Notes under the pieces: model-generated | Databases searched by the model: none | What the model saw: the letters and a program-made list of their open reading frames with translations, nothing else | What the model was told of the DNA's origin: nothing | Assembly (NCBI GenBank): GCA_012513165.1 | Contig: JAAZCT010000251.1 | Coordinates: 1 to 11,194, forward strand | Direction: 5' to 3' | Length of the DNA: 11,194 bases | Origin: Actinomycetales bacterium | GTDB taxonomy: Bacteria; Actinomycetota; Actinomycetes; Propionibacteriales; Nocardioidaceae | Program-made: the position numbers and the translations under genes | Part shown: piece by piece, positions 1-6,563 of the stretch | How the letters are laid out: the number at the start of each line of letters is the position of its first letter | How positions within the stretch are numbered: the first letter of the stretch is position 1

Positions 1-190
1 CTCGGGACTTCACGAGCGCGCAATCGCCCTCGTTTTCTGCATTGAGCCACTCCTCGAACGCTTCTTGAGCCGCTTCGTCAGAGAGCTCTTCAATTCCGGA
101 GCCGGTCTCTTGTGGCGTTTCGGGCACATCGTTGATTCCGCAGGCGGCGAGCGCCAACGCCGTGACGACGAGCGCAATCATTCTTTTCAT
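1..190 (-). CDS. N-terminal part of an unrecognised lipoprotein (runs off the window)
   Basis: The minus strand from an ATG at 190 reads open to the window edge, giving 63 residues. The N-terminus is a classic lipoprotein signal peptide: basic start MKRM, a hydrophobic stretch at residues 5-16, and a lipobox L14-A15-A16-C17. Cys17 should be diacylated and the protein anchored to the outer face of the membrane. After it comes an acidic, Thr/Pro/Glu-rich linker (residues 20-45) and the start of a more structured segment with FEEWLNAENEGDC, which has a second Cys near residue 58. I do not recognise the family. A small substrate-binding or sensor-type lipoprotein is possible, but nothing visible decides it. 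The gene lies 48 bp after map, in the same direction, with no clear Shine-Dalgarno. It may be co-transcribed with map or may have its own weak promoter. The signal peptide is seen directly; the function is unknown. Confidence 0.8.
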   Translation of the reverse strand, partial: MKRMIALVVTALALAACGINDVPETPQETGSGIEELSDEAAQEAFEEWLNAENEGDCALVKSR

Positions 191-238
191 GTGTACAGAA
201 TGCCCGAGATAGTCAACTACTGCTCGGATCTGCGTTGA
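191..238. other. short gap between map and the lipoprotein gene
   Basis: This 48-bp spacer holds a weak imperfect inverted repeat (CCGAG at 204-208 against CTCGG at 223-227, with a short inner TAG/CTA pairing). No T-tract follows, so it is not a convincing terminator. A TTGACT hexamer (minus strand, 216-211) resembles a -35 box, but no good -10 sits at proper spacing. I see no strong signal that separates the lipoprotein gene from the secY-adk-map unit. Confidence 0.4.
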
Positions 239-1054
239 TCAATCGAAGGATACGAACGGAACATCGAACGACGCCAGTCTGGCCTCTCCCCCGTCGGGGT
301 CAGTGAGAACGCTCAAGCCTTTATCAGTGATGGCCACCGTATGTTCCGCGTGAGCAGCCCAGGAGCCATCGGGGGTCACCGCAGTCCATTCGTCTTCCAA
401 AATGACTGCCTTGGAACTGCCGAGCGTTATCATCGGCTCGATCGCAATCACGAGACCATCAGCGAGTTTCGGCCCTTTGCCTCGGCGCCCGAAGTTGGGC
501 ACCTCAGGAGCTTGGTGCAATTCAGTGCCAATCCCGTGGCCCGTAACCACTTGAGTGATCCCGTAGGCGCCCTGCCCTTTGACGAAACGTTCGATCGCAT
601 TCGAGATATCTCCGATGGAACCGCCCACGCGGGCAGCCGCGATTCCCCGCCACAATGCCTCGTTCGTCGTGTCGATCAGATCGAGGTTTTTCCGTGAAAC
701 CGCGCCCACGGGAATCGTGACAGCGGCATCGCCATGCCAGCCTTTCACGATGGCTCCACAGTCAACAGAAATGATGTCTCCGTCGGCCAAGATGCGTTGC
801 CCTGGAATGCCATGAACGATCTCTTCGTTGACCGAGGCGCAAATAACTCCGGTAAACCCGTGGTAGCCGAGAAAATTCGAGGTGGCTCCCGCTGATCGGA
901 TCACATCGTGCGCGATCTCATCAAGTTCAGCCGTAGAAACACCGACAGCGACGTTCTGCTTGAGGGCATCAATGACAGCAGCGACTACCAGCCCTGCCTG
1001 GCGCATTGTCGCCAGTTGTGCTGGTGTCTTGATTTCGACTTTTGGGCCGAACAT
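239..1054 (-). CDS. map: type I methionine aminopeptidase
   Basis: This cytosolic metalloprotease removes the initiator methionine from nascent proteins at the ribosome exit. The 271-residue product shows the pita-bread fold ligand set: Asp98 (in SVDCGA), Asp109 (in GWHGDAA), His173 (in TGHGIG), Glu206 (in AIEPM) and Glu237 (in HAEHT). The substrate-contacting histidines are His81 (VHGIPG) and His180. There is no N-terminal SH3-binding or zinc-finger extension, so it is the short bacterial type Ia form. About 20 C-terminal residues exceed the usual length of around 250. The start is forced: the in-frame codon just upstream is a TGA, which is also the adk stop, giving TGAATG. No Shine-Dalgarno precedes it, so translation probably depends on ribosomes finishing adk. 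The order secY-adk-map is standard in bacteria. Confidence 0.97.
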   Translation of the reverse strand: MFGPKVEIKTPAQLATMRQAGLVVAAVIDALKQNVAVGVSTAELDEIAHDVIRSAGATSNFLGYHGFTGVICASVNEEIVHGIPGQRILADGDIISVDCGAIVKGWHGDAAVTIPVGAVSRKNLDLIDTTNEALWRGIAAARVGGSIGDISNAIERFVKGQGAYGITQVVTGHGIGTELHQAPEVPNFGRRGKGPKLADGLVIAIEPMITLGSSKAVILEDEWTAVTPDGSWAAHAEHTVAITDKGLSVLTDPDGGEARLASFDVPFVSFD

Positions 1055-1621
1055 TCAGCGATTGACAACTGCGGAGATTCGGGCGCCCACCTCTTCGGGC
1101 GTACCCATTCCGTCGATCTCGTGCAAAATGCCTCGCTCGCGATATACATCGAGCAATGGCGCAGTTTCAGACGTGTAGATGGTCTGACGGTGACGAATCA
1201 CAACTTCCGTATCGTCAGTACGACCACTGACCTTTGCACGCTCGAGCAGACGCTCAATGAGTTCTTCGGAATCAACAGTCAGTGCGATGACACCATCGAG
1301 GCTGGAACCGAGCTCAGCGAGAATCTCATCCAGCGTATGCACCTGATCTAATGTGCGGGGATAACCGTCTAGTAAGAAGGCCTCCTTGACATCGTCTTGG
1401 TTCAGACGATCTTTCACCATAGCGTTGGTGACCTCATCTGGCACGTACTCGCCGTTATCCATAAACCGCTTGGCAATCTTGCCCAATTCAGTTTCGCCCG
1501 AAACGTTCGCACGGAAAATGTCTCCGGTGGAGATATGCGCGCCGTTAATGGTCGACGCGAGTGAAATAGCTTGGGTCCCTTTGCCCGCACCGGGAGGTCC
1601 CATGATCAGGAGTCGCTTCAT
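1055..1621 (-). CDS. adk: adenylate kinase, short-LID form
   Basis: It catalyses ATP + AMP = 2 ADP in the cytosol and so sets adenylate energy balance. The 188-residue protein has the P-loop GPPGAGKGT at residues 8-16, the AMP-binding STGD at 31-34 with Arg37, and DGYPRT at 85-90 with Arg89. Arg128, Arg134 and Arg143/Arg145 frame the LID. The LID is a short loop around residues 131-141, with no four-Cys zinc LID. The length matches the short bacterial enzymes, about 180-190 residues against about 214 for the long form, and this is common in actinobacteria. The ATG overlaps the secY stop by 4 nt (ATGA). A GAAGGAA Shine-Dalgarno lies about 8 nt upstream inside secY, so the two are translationally coupled. 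map follows immediately after the stop. Confidence 0.97.
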   Translation of the reverse strand: MKRLLIMGPPGAGKGTQAISLASTINGAHISTGDIFRANVSGETELGKIAKRFMDNGEYVPDEVTNAMVKDRLNQDDVKEAFLLDGYPRTLDQVHTLDEILAELGSSLDGVIALTVDSEELIERLLERAKVSGRTDDTEVVIRHRQTIYTSETAPLLDVYRERGILHEIDGMGTPEEVGARISAVVNR

Positions 1622-2928
1622 TTCAGAATTCCTTCGTAGTTACGTTGCTGCAACTGGCTCTCGATTTGTTTGACGGTATCCAAGCCGACGCCAACGATAA
1701 TCAATATGGTCGTGCCACCGAACGGGAAGCTCTGGTTCGCTCCAATCGTGGCGATCGCAATCATGGGTACGAGAGCGATGAGACCTAAGTAGATCGAGCC
1801 AGGAGCTGTGATCCGGCTCAACACGTAGGCCAAATAGTCTTGGGTTGGCTGTCCCGCACGGATACCGGGAATAAAGCCGCCATATTTCTTCATGTTGTCT
1901 GCCACTTCGGCGGGATCAAAAGTGATCGACACATAGAAGTAGGTGAAGAATACGATCAAGGCAAAGAACGTCACCATGTAGACGGGATGTCCGCCAGAAG
2001 TAAAGTAGTCTTTGATCAAACTGGACCATTTAGTTCCCGGGTTGAACTGCGCCAACAGCACCGGCACATACATCAGGCTCGACGCAAAGATAACCGGAAT
2101 AATGCCAGCTTGATTCACCTTGAGCGGAATGTAGGTAGCCGAACCGCCGAACATCCGGCGGCCAACCATACGCTTCGCATACTGAACAGGGATGCGACGT
2201 TGCGCTTGCTCGATGAAGATCACAAGACCCACGATGGCGAGGCCGACCAGCAAGACGATCGAGAACATCGCCCATCCCTTGGTGGCCTTGATCTCCCACA
2301 TCGCGCCGGGGAACGTGGCAGTGACCTGCACGAAAATCAGGACCGACATACCGTTGCCGACCCCCCGGTCAGTGATGAGTTCGCCCAACCACATGATAAC
2401 CGTGGTGCCCGCAACCATCACTAGGACGATCAGGAGGAACGAAGCGATGCTGTCGTTGTTATAGAGAAGTTCTTCGTTACACACGCCACCAAACAGATTG
2501 CCTGAGCGGGCCATCGCCACAATACCGACGGCTTGCAGGATCGCCAATCCGACTGTGAGGTAACGGGTGTACTGAGTGATCTTGGTCTGGCCCGCTTGGC
2601 CTTCCTTCTTGAGTGCTTCCAATCGCGGGATCACCACGACGAGCAATTGCAAGATGATGGAAGCCGTAATATACGGCATGATTCCGAGCGCAAACACCGT
2701 CATTTGGAGCAGTGCGCCACCTGAAAAGACGTTGATCAAGTTGAAGAGGCCAGCAGTGTCGTTGCTGGATGCCGTGGCCAAATTGATGCACTTTTGGACA
2801 TTGACAACGTTGACACCTGGAGCTGGAGTCATCGACCCAAGACGGAACAGCACAATAATGCCTAGGGCAAAAAGAATCTTTTTGCGCAAATCAGGCGTCT
2901 TAAAGGCGTTTGCGAAGACGCGTAACAC
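1618..2928 (-). CDS. secY: protein translocase channel subunit SecY
   Basis: SecY forms the membrane channel of the Sec system with SecE and SecG and is driven by SecA or the ribosome. The 436-residue product is full length, with ten predicted membrane segments. TM1 is near residues 17-34. The plug region follows at about 55-70 (LFNLINVFSGGALL). TM2 is near 77-99 and contains GIMPYITASI. TM4/5 surround ELITDRGVGNGMS (183-195). The cytosolic loops carry RRIPVQYAKRMVG (244-256) and KKYGGFIPGIRAGQPT (347-362), which contact SecA and the ribosome. The C-terminus ends GLDTVKQIES...NYEGILK. The start is GTG at 2928, preceded by a strong AGGAGG Shine-Dalgarno (2940-2935). Two cysteines, C47 and C150, both fall in exoplasmic loops. 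An intrinsic terminator upstream separates secY from rplO, so it probably has its own promoter. Confidence 0.98.
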   Translation of the reverse strand: MLRVFANAFKTPDLRKKILFALGIIVLFRLGSMTPAPGVNVVNVQKCINLATASSNDTAGLFNLINVFSGGALLQMTVFALGIMPYITASIILQLLVVVIPRLEALKKEGQAGQTKITQYTRYLTVGLAILQAVGIVAMARSGNLFGGVCNEELLYNNDSIASFLLIVLVMVAGTTVIMWLGELITDRGVGNGMSVLIFVQVTATFPGAMWEIKATKGWAMFSIVLLVGLAIVGLVIFIEQAQRRIPVQYAKRMVGRRMFGGSATYIPLKVNQAGIIPVIFASSLMYVPVLLAQFNPGTKWSSLIKDYFTSGGHPVYMVTFFALIVFFTYFYVSITFDPAEVADNMKKYGGFIPGIRAGQPTQDYLAYVLSRITAPGSIYLGLIALVPMIAIATIGANQSFPFGGTTILIIVGVGLDTVKQIESQLQQRNYEGILK

Positions 2929-2971
2929 GGGCTTCCTCCTCGACCACGTTGCGGCGGTCTATTCGATGTTC

Positions 2972-2986
2972 CGGGCTCGAGGCCCG
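2972..2986 (-). promoter_or_regulatory. small hairpin in the secY leader
   Basis: CGGGC and GCCCG arms flank a 5-nt loop in the untranslated region about 45 nt upstream of the secY Shine-Dalgarno. No T-tract follows, so it is not an intrinsic terminator. It may only shape the leader RNA. Whether it has any role is unknown. Confidence 0.3.
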
Positions 2987-3025
2987 ACTTCACACTCTAA
3001 CAGCGTCCGATCCGAGGGCCGCACG

Positions 3026-3055
3026 GTTATGAGGGATCGGTTGTGAAAATGTCAA
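3026..3055 (-). promoter_or_regulatory. candidate sigma-70-type promoter for secY-adk-map
   Basis: On the minus strand a perfect TTGACA (3055-3050) is followed after 18 nt by CATAAC (3031-3026), which matches four of six -10 positions. The -35 box overlaps the T-tract of the rplO terminator, which makes a compact terminator-promoter junction. Transcription would begin near 3019, leaving a leader of about 90 nt before the secY GTG. No second good -35/-10 pair was found in this 179-bp gap. The terminator upstream makes a promoter here likely, but the exact hexamers are inferred. Confidence 0.5.
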
Positions 3056-3086
3056 AAGCGGGCGGGCCGACAAAGGCCCACCCGCT
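3054..3086 (-). terminator. intrinsic terminator after rplO
   Basis: On the minus strand AGCGGGTGGGCC (3086-3075), a 6-nt loop (3074-3069) and GGCCCGCCCGCT (3068-3057) form a 12-bp stem with one T-G wobble. The stem is followed by TTTT (3057-3054) and then a second T-run after GACA. The stop codon of rplO lies 21 nt upstream. On the plus strand the stem is followed by CAAGAC, so it works in the minus direction only. It should end, or strongly attenuate, the S10-spc transcript before secY. The T-tract is broken after four Ts, so some readthrough is possible. Confidence 0.88.
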
Positions 3087-3107
3087 CAAGACATAGCTTC
3101 TTGTGGT

Positions 3108-3554
3108 TCAGGCGCCAAGCAATGTGACCGAGCCGCCAGCGGCTTCGATCTTGCTCTTGGCCGACGCTGAGATCTTGTCGACCGCAACGTTCACGGCTAC
3201 CGAGATCTCTCCGTTACCTAAAACCTTGACTGGTTCGCCCTTGCGAACAGCACCCTTCTCAACGAGGGTAGCCACGTCAACCGCGCCACCTTCTGGGAAT
3301 AGTTCGTTCAAACGGTCAAGGTTCACAACCTGGTATTCAACCCGGAAGGGATTCTTGAAGCCCTTAAGTTTCGGCAGGCGCATGTGCAGTGGAACTTGTC
3401 CACCTTCAAAACCGGCCGGAACCTGGTAACGAGCCTTCGTACCCTTGGTACCGCGACCTGCAGTTTTACCCTTGGACGCTTCACCACGACCGACGCGGGT
3501 CTTGGCCTTCTTAGCTCCGGGAGCTGGGCGCAAGTGATGCAACTTGATAGTCAT
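3108..3554 (-). CDS. rplO: 50S ribosomal protein L15
   Basis: L15 is a late-assembly protein of the large subunit whose extended N-terminus threads into 23S rRNA. The 148-residue product has the diagnostic Lys/Arg/Gly-rich N-terminus ([20 protein letters not shown], then TAGRGTKG), the [15 protein letters not shown] motif at 49-63, and a compact C-terminal domain ending [12 protein letters not shown]. The start was chosen at MTIKLHH (ATG 3554) and not at an in-frame ATG six codons upstream. MTIKLHHL is the family N-terminus, and GAGGAGG sits about 9 nt before it. The rpmD stop precedes it by one base (TGATATG). It is the last gene of the spc transcript, because a strong terminator lies just downstream. 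Confidence 0.97.
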   Translation of the reverse strand: MTIKLHHLRPAPGAKKAKTRVGRGEASKGKTAGRGTKGTKARYQVPAGFEGGQVPLHMRLPKLKGFKNPFRVEYQVVNLDRLNELFPEGGAVDVATLVEKGAVRKGEPVKVLGNGEISVAVNVAVDKISASAKSKIEAAGGSVTLLGA

Positions 3555-3555
3555 A

Positions 3556-3756
3556 TCAGTTCGCCTCCTCATCAGTGAGTGTCTTCACGGACAGAAGGTG
3601 CGTCACGGTGTTCACCATTCCGACGATTTCTGGCCGATCTTCAACGACGACGGTGTCGCCAATGCGCTTGAGACCCAAGCTGCGCAGGGTGTGGCGTTGA
3701 TTCTGGCCACGACCAATCGCAGAGCGAATCTGAGTCACTTCTAGCTTCGCCATCAT
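3556..3756 (-). CDS. rpmD: 50S ribosomal protein L30
   Basis: L30 is a small large-subunit protein. The 66-residue product begins [16 protein letters not shown] and contains the family core of [21 protein letters not shown] followed by the [10 protein letters not shown] helix. It ends in a short acidic tail, DEEAN. There are two adjacent ATGs: the first (3756) overlaps the rpsE TGA by 4 nt (ATGATG), and the second gives MAKLEV. Either could be used, and the product differs by one Met. The position between rpsE and rplO is canonical for the spc operon. Confidence 0.96.
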   Translation of the reverse strand: MMAKLEVTQIRSAIGRGQNQRHTLRSLGLKRIGDTVVVEDRPEIVGMVNTVTHLLSVKTLTDEEAN

Positions 3757-4349
3757 GCACCTGCCTCAGCCGGTGCTGCGGTCTTCTCTGCTGCTGCGCG
3801 GAGCAAGAACGCTGGAGCAACGTCTTCGACTGCCAAGCCACGACGAGCAGCAACCTGCTCGGGTGATTCGAGCGAGCGAAGCGCTTCGATGGTGGCGTGA
3901 ACGATGTTGATCGCGTTCGACGAACCGAGCGACTTACTCAGAACATCGTGCACACCAGCGGCTTCGAGCACTGCACGAACTGGTCCGCCAGCAATAACAC
4001 CGGTACCGGGGGCAGCTGGGCGCAGGTAAACCACGCCAGCAGCCTTTTCACCCTGAACCGGGTGCGGGATGGTGTTCTGGATCAACGGCACGCGGAAGAA
4101 GCTCTTCTTGGCTTCTTCGACACCCTTGGCGATCGCAGTGGGAACTTCTTTGGCCTTGCCGTAGCCGACACCAACCTGGCCTTCGCCGTCTCCGACGATT
4201 ACCAATGCGGTGAAGCTAAAACGACGGCCACCCTTGACCACCTTGGCGACACGATTTATCGTGACGACCTTTTCAATGTAGTTAGACTTCTCGGCAGCGC
4301 GGTCGCCGCGTCCGCGACGCTCTCCACTGCCCTGTCGGCGCGCGCTCAT
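3753..4349 (-). CDS. rpsE: 30S ribosomal protein S5
   Basis: S5 lies at the back of the small subunit near the mRNA entry and decoding region and takes part in helicase activity and accuracy. From ATG 4349 the product is 198 residues. It has an Arg/Gly-rich N-terminus ([17 protein letters not shown]), the double-stranded-RNA-binding-like domain beginning [19 protein letters not shown] (residues 26-44), [11 protein letters not shown] at 61-70, and the second domain with [20 protein letters not shown] at 111-130. It ends in an Ala/Glu-rich tail, longer than in E. coli. The open frame extends 42 codons upstream into rplR. The MSARR start is chosen because AAGAGGAG lies 6-7 nt before it and homology begins there. 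A 31-bp gap from rplR contains a short out-of-frame ORF that ends on this ATG. Confidence 0.96.
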   Translation of the reverse strand: MSARRQGSGERRGRGDRAAEKSNYIEKVVTINRVAKVVKGGRRFSFTALVIVGDGEGQVGVGYGKAKEVPTAIAKGVEEAKKSFFRVPLIQNTIPHPVQGEKAAGVVYLRPAAPGTGVIAGGPVRAVLEAAGVHDVLSKSLGSSNAINIVHATIEALRSLESPEQVAARRGLAVEDVAPAFLLRAAAEKTAAPAEAGA

Positions 4350-4381
4350 GCCGCACTCCTCTTGATCGTATTCATGGTCAT
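4346..4381 (-). other. 11-codon out-of-frame ORF bridging rplR and rpsE
   Basis: The minus strand reads ATG (4381-4379) to TGA (4348-4346), encoding [11 protein letters not shown]. Its ATG overlaps the rplR TGA by one base (TGATG). Its TGA overlaps the rpsE ATG by four bases (ATGA). It could carry terminating ribosomes from rplR to rpsE by reinitiation. However, rpsE has its own good Shine-Dalgarno, and a chance ORF this short is likely. No homology can be judged. Confidence 0.2.
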
Positions 4382-4764
4382 CAGAACTCCAGTCCGCCCT
4401 CGCGAGCACCGTCTGCCAAAGCAGCGACTCGGCCTGCGTACTTGTTACCTGCACGGTCGAAGACGACAGTCTCAACGCCTGCAGCCTTGGCGCGTTCGGC
4501 GATCAGTTCGCCAGCCTTACGAGCCTTTGCGGTCTTGTCGCCTTCGAGTCCACGCAGGTCAGCTTCCATGGTGGAAACCGAAACCAGAGTGTGTCCTTCG
4601 AGGTCATTAACGACCTGAGCGACGATGTGCTTACTCGAGCGAGTAATCACGAGACGGGGACGCTCAGGAGATCCGCTGATCTTCTTACGGCCACGAATCT
4701 GGCGACGCTTACGCGATGCGAGACGATCGCTATTGCGCTTCGATTGCTTAATAGAAATTGCCAT
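4381..4764 (-). CDS. rplR: 50S ribosomal protein L18
   Basis: L18 binds 5S rRNA together with L5 and L25 in the central protuberance. The 127-residue product has the basic N-terminal arm ([20 protein letters not shown]), the strand region [17 protein letters not shown], and the strongly diagnostic C-terminus [20 protein letters not shown] followed by AREGGLEF. The ATG lies three bases after the rplF stop (TAA at 4770-4768). Its Shine-Dalgarno is weak (AAGG far upstream), so expression likely relies on coupling to rplF. The order rplF-rplR-rpsE is canonical. Confidence 0.97.
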   Translation of the reverse strand: MAISIKQSKRNSDRLASRKRRQIRGRKKISGSPERPRLVITRSSKHIVAQVVNDLEGHTLVSVSTMEADLRGLEGDKTAKARKAGELIAERAKAAGVETVVFDRAGNKYAGRVAALADGAREGGLEF

Positions 4765-4767
4765 GGC

Positions 4768-5310
4768 TTACTTACCAGCCTTTCCGGCCTTGCGACGAAC
4801 ATGTTCGCCGGCGTAACGCACACCCTTGCCCTTGTAAGGCTCTGGCTTGCGTAGTTTGCGGATATTCGCGGCTACTTCACCGACAAGTTGCTTGTCGATG
4901 CCAGCGACGCTGAACTTAGTAGGTCCTTCGACAGCAAAAGTGATGCCTTCAGGAGCGTTTACGAATACCGGGTGGCTGAAGCCGAGGTTCAGTTCGATTT
5001 CGGTCGGACCCTTTGGGATGACACGGTAGCCAACGCCGACGATCTCGAGCTTCTTTTCGTAGCCCTGAGTAACGCCAACCACCATGTTGTTGATGAGCGT
5101 GCGGCTCAGACCATGCATGGCCTTACTGCGACGTTCATCGTTAGGACGCTCGACGGACAACGTTCCGTCTTCGCCTTTATTGACAGTGATCGGGTTAACG
5201 ACTGTGTGGGTCAGTTCGCCCTTAGGTCCTTTGACACGAACGTCCTGACCATTGATGGTCACATCGACGCCGGCAGGCACTGCTACTGGGATTTTTCCAA
5301 TACGCGACAT
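4768..5310 (-). CDS. rplF: 50S ribosomal protein L6
   Basis: L6 sits near the factor-binding site and the sarcin-ricin loop and is built of two tandem similar domains. The 180-residue product starts [17 protein letters not shown], has [10 protein letters not shown] near 27-35, and [24 protein letters not shown] at the domain junction (about 67-90). The C-terminal signature [11 protein letters not shown] is at 156-166, followed by a basic tail (RRKAGKAGK). The length is normal for the family. The Shine-Dalgarno GGGGAGA lies about 6 nt upstream of ATG 5310, and rpsH ends 14 bp before it. Confidence 0.98.
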   Translation of the reverse strand: MSRIGKIPVAVPAGVDVTINGQDVRVKGPKGELTHTVVNPITVNKGEDGTLSVERPNDERRSKAMHGLSRTLINNMVVGVTQGYEKKLEIVGVGYRVIPKGPTEIELNLGFSHPVFVNAPEGITFAVEGPTKFSVAGIDKQLVGEVAANIRKLRKPEPYKGKGVRYAGEHVRRKAGKAGK

Positions 5311-5324
5311 GTTCTATCTCCCCG

Positions 5325-5732
5325 TCACCAGACGTAGGCGAGTACTTCGCCGCCGACGCCCTTGTTGGAGGCTTGCTTATCAGTAAGCAGACCTTGGCTT
5401 GTGGAAATAATGGCCACGCCGAGTCCGCCGAGCACCTTTGGAAGGTTGGTCGACTTGGCGTAAACACGAAGGCCTGGCTTGCTGATGCGGCGGATTCCCG
5501 CAATCGAGCGTTCGCGTGAGGGGCCGTACTTGAGTGTGACCTTCAGAGACTTTCCTACTTCGCCATCTGACGGTTCACGCACAACGAAGTCAGTAATGTA
5601 ACCCTCCTGCTTAAGGATCTGGGCTACACCTTCCTTCATCTTCGAGTGCGGCATCGAGACCTCATCGTGAAAGGCCTGACTGCCGTTACGAACACGCGTG
5701 AGCATGTCCGCGATCGGGTCTGTCATTGTCAT
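5325..5732 (-). CDS. rpsH: 30S ribosomal protein S8
   Basis: S8 is a primary 16S-binding protein of the central domain. In E. coli it also represses spc-operon translation by binding the mRNA near rplE. The 135-residue product opens [17 protein letters not shown], carries VTLKYG and [13 protein letters not shown] in the middle, and ends with the diagnostic [14 protein letters not shown] then [11 protein letters not shown]. Two ATGs are possible: 5732 (MTMTDP) and 5726 (MTDP, the more usual N-terminus). No strong Shine-Dalgarno precedes either; only GGAT lies about 11-14 nt before the first. The 84-bp gap upstream is the widest inside the ribosomal cluster. It holds a short out-of-frame ORF that ends on the first ATG, which suggests coupling. 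Confidence 0.97.
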   Translation of the reverse strand: MTMTDPIADMLTRVRNGSQAFHDEVSMPHSKMKEGVAQILKQEGYITDFVVREPSDGEVGKSLKVTLKYGPSRERSIAGIRRISKPGLRVYAKSTNLPKVLGGLGVAIISTSQGLLTDKQASNKGVGGEVLAYVW

Positions 5733-5779
5733 TTCAGTGTTATCCGTTCTCGCTGTGGTTTCTTCGCTCGTCCCCTCAT
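5729..5779 (-). other. 16-codon out-of-frame ORF upstream of rpsH
   Basis: The minus strand reads ATG (5779-5777) to TGA (5731-5729), encoding [16 protein letters not shown]. Its stop overlaps the first rpsH ATG by 4 nt (ATGA). The peptide is strongly basic. Its ATG is in the loop of a possible GCTC...CCC-ATGA-GGG...GAGC hairpin (about 5788-5765). The only Shine-Dalgarno-like element (CAGG) is about 13 nt upstream, which is too far to be convincing. It could be a leader peptide that couples rpsH translation, or a chance ORF. Confidence 0.25.
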
Positions 5780-5816
5780 GGGTGGGAGCAGACCTGCAAC
5801 GTTGTTGGGTAGTGAA

Positions 5817-6002
5817 TTACCAGGAACTTTTGGTTACGCCGGGCAGTTCGCCACGGTGCGCCATCTCACGCAAGCAAACACGGCACAGGCCGAACTTGCG
5901 GTAAACGGACTTCGGGCGACCGCAACGCTGGCAACGGGTGTATCCGCGAACAGCAAACTTGGGCTTGCGGGCTGCCTTTACTTTCAGGCCAGTCTTTGCC
6001 AT
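5817..6002 (-). CDS. rpsN: 30S ribosomal protein S14, zinc-binding type (S14 type Z)
   Basis: S14 belongs to the head of the small subunit. The product is 61 residues with the zinc-ribbon ligands Cys24, Cys27, Cys40 and Cys43 (CQRC then CRVC), the [19 protein letters not shown] core, and the C-terminal [11 protein letters not shown]. This is the short Zn-containing form, as opposed to the roughly 101-residue Cys-less form that actinobacteria can express under zinc limitation. The start [10 protein letters not shown] (ATG 6002) is chosen over an in-frame ATG 19 codons upstream inside rplE. MAKxxL is the family N-terminus, and AAGGAGA lies about 7-8 nt before it. The rplE stop precedes it by one base (TGATATG). 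Confidence 0.97.
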   Translation of the reverse strand: MAKTGLKVKAARKPKFAVRGYTRCQRCGRPKSVYRKFGLCRVCLREMAHRGELPGVTKSSW

Positions 6003-6003
6003 A

Positions 6004-6561
6004 TCAGTTCTCCTTGTATGGGAAACCGAGCAGCTTGAGCAACGCCCGTCCCTCTTCATCGTTGTTTGCGGTCGTCACGATCGTGATGTCCATACCGCGC
6101 TGACGATCAACCTTGTCTTGATCGATCTCGTGGAACATCACTTGCTCGGTCAAACCGAACGTGTAGTTTCCGCGACCATCGAATTGCTTGGGCGAAAGAC
6201 CACGGAAGTCGCGGATACGCGGCAAGGCGAGCGAGAGCAGACGATCCAGGAACTCCCACATGCGATCGCCACGAAGTGTGACGTGCGCACCGATGGGCTG
6301 GCCTTCGCGCAGTTTGAACTGTGCGATGGACTTGCGAGCTTTGGTTACCTGTGGCTTCTGGCCTGTAATGGCGGTGAGATCCCGGATTGCTCCTTCGATC
6401 AGTTTGCCGTCACGAGCTGCCTCGCCCACACCCATGTTCACGACGATCTTCGTGAGGCCGGGGATCTGCATGACATTGCTGTATTCAAACTGTTCCTTCA
6501 GAGCAGGCGCGATCTCGTCGCGGTACTGCGTCTTGAGGCGCGGTGTCGTGGTGGTACTCAT
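6004..6561 (-). CDS. rplE: 50S ribosomal protein L5
   Basis: L5 binds 5S rRNA in the central protuberance and contacts P-site tRNA. The 185-residue product has the family signature [16 protein letters not shown] (33-48), [25 protein letters not shown] (74-98), [19 protein letters not shown] (104-122) and the C-terminal [23 protein letters not shown] (159-181). The N-terminus MSTTTTPRL is a little longer than in E. coli. The ATG at 6561 is two bases after the rplX stop, with AAGGAGA upstream. The canonical order rplX-rplE-rpsN is kept. Confidence 0.98.
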   Translation of the reverse strand: MSTTTTPRLKTQYRDEIAPALKEQFEYSNVMQIPGLTKIVVNMGVGEAARDGKLIEGAIRDLTAITGQKPQVTKARKSIAQFKLREGQPIGAHVTLRGDRMWEFLDRLLSLALPRIRDFRGLSPKQFDGRGNYTFGLTEQVMFHEIDQDKVDRQRGMDITIVTTANNDEEGRALLKLLGFPYKEN

Positions 6562-6563
6562 GC

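Noticed and set aside
189..218. Promoter for the lipoprotein gene (TTGACT at 216-211)
   Set aside because: The only -10-like hexamer (TACACA) is 15 nt away and overlaps the start codon, so the pair is too poor to annotate.
204..227. Terminator after map
   Set aside because: The inverted repeat is short and imperfect and is not followed by a T-tract.
2030..2791. Alternative-frame minus-strand ORFs of 89 and 104 codons inside secY
   Set aside because: They overlap the SecY frame, and their translations have no membrane or family character.
3897..4610. A 237-codon plus-strand open frame opposite rpsE and rplR
   Set aside because: Antisense shadow of two conserved genes; no domain or start signal.
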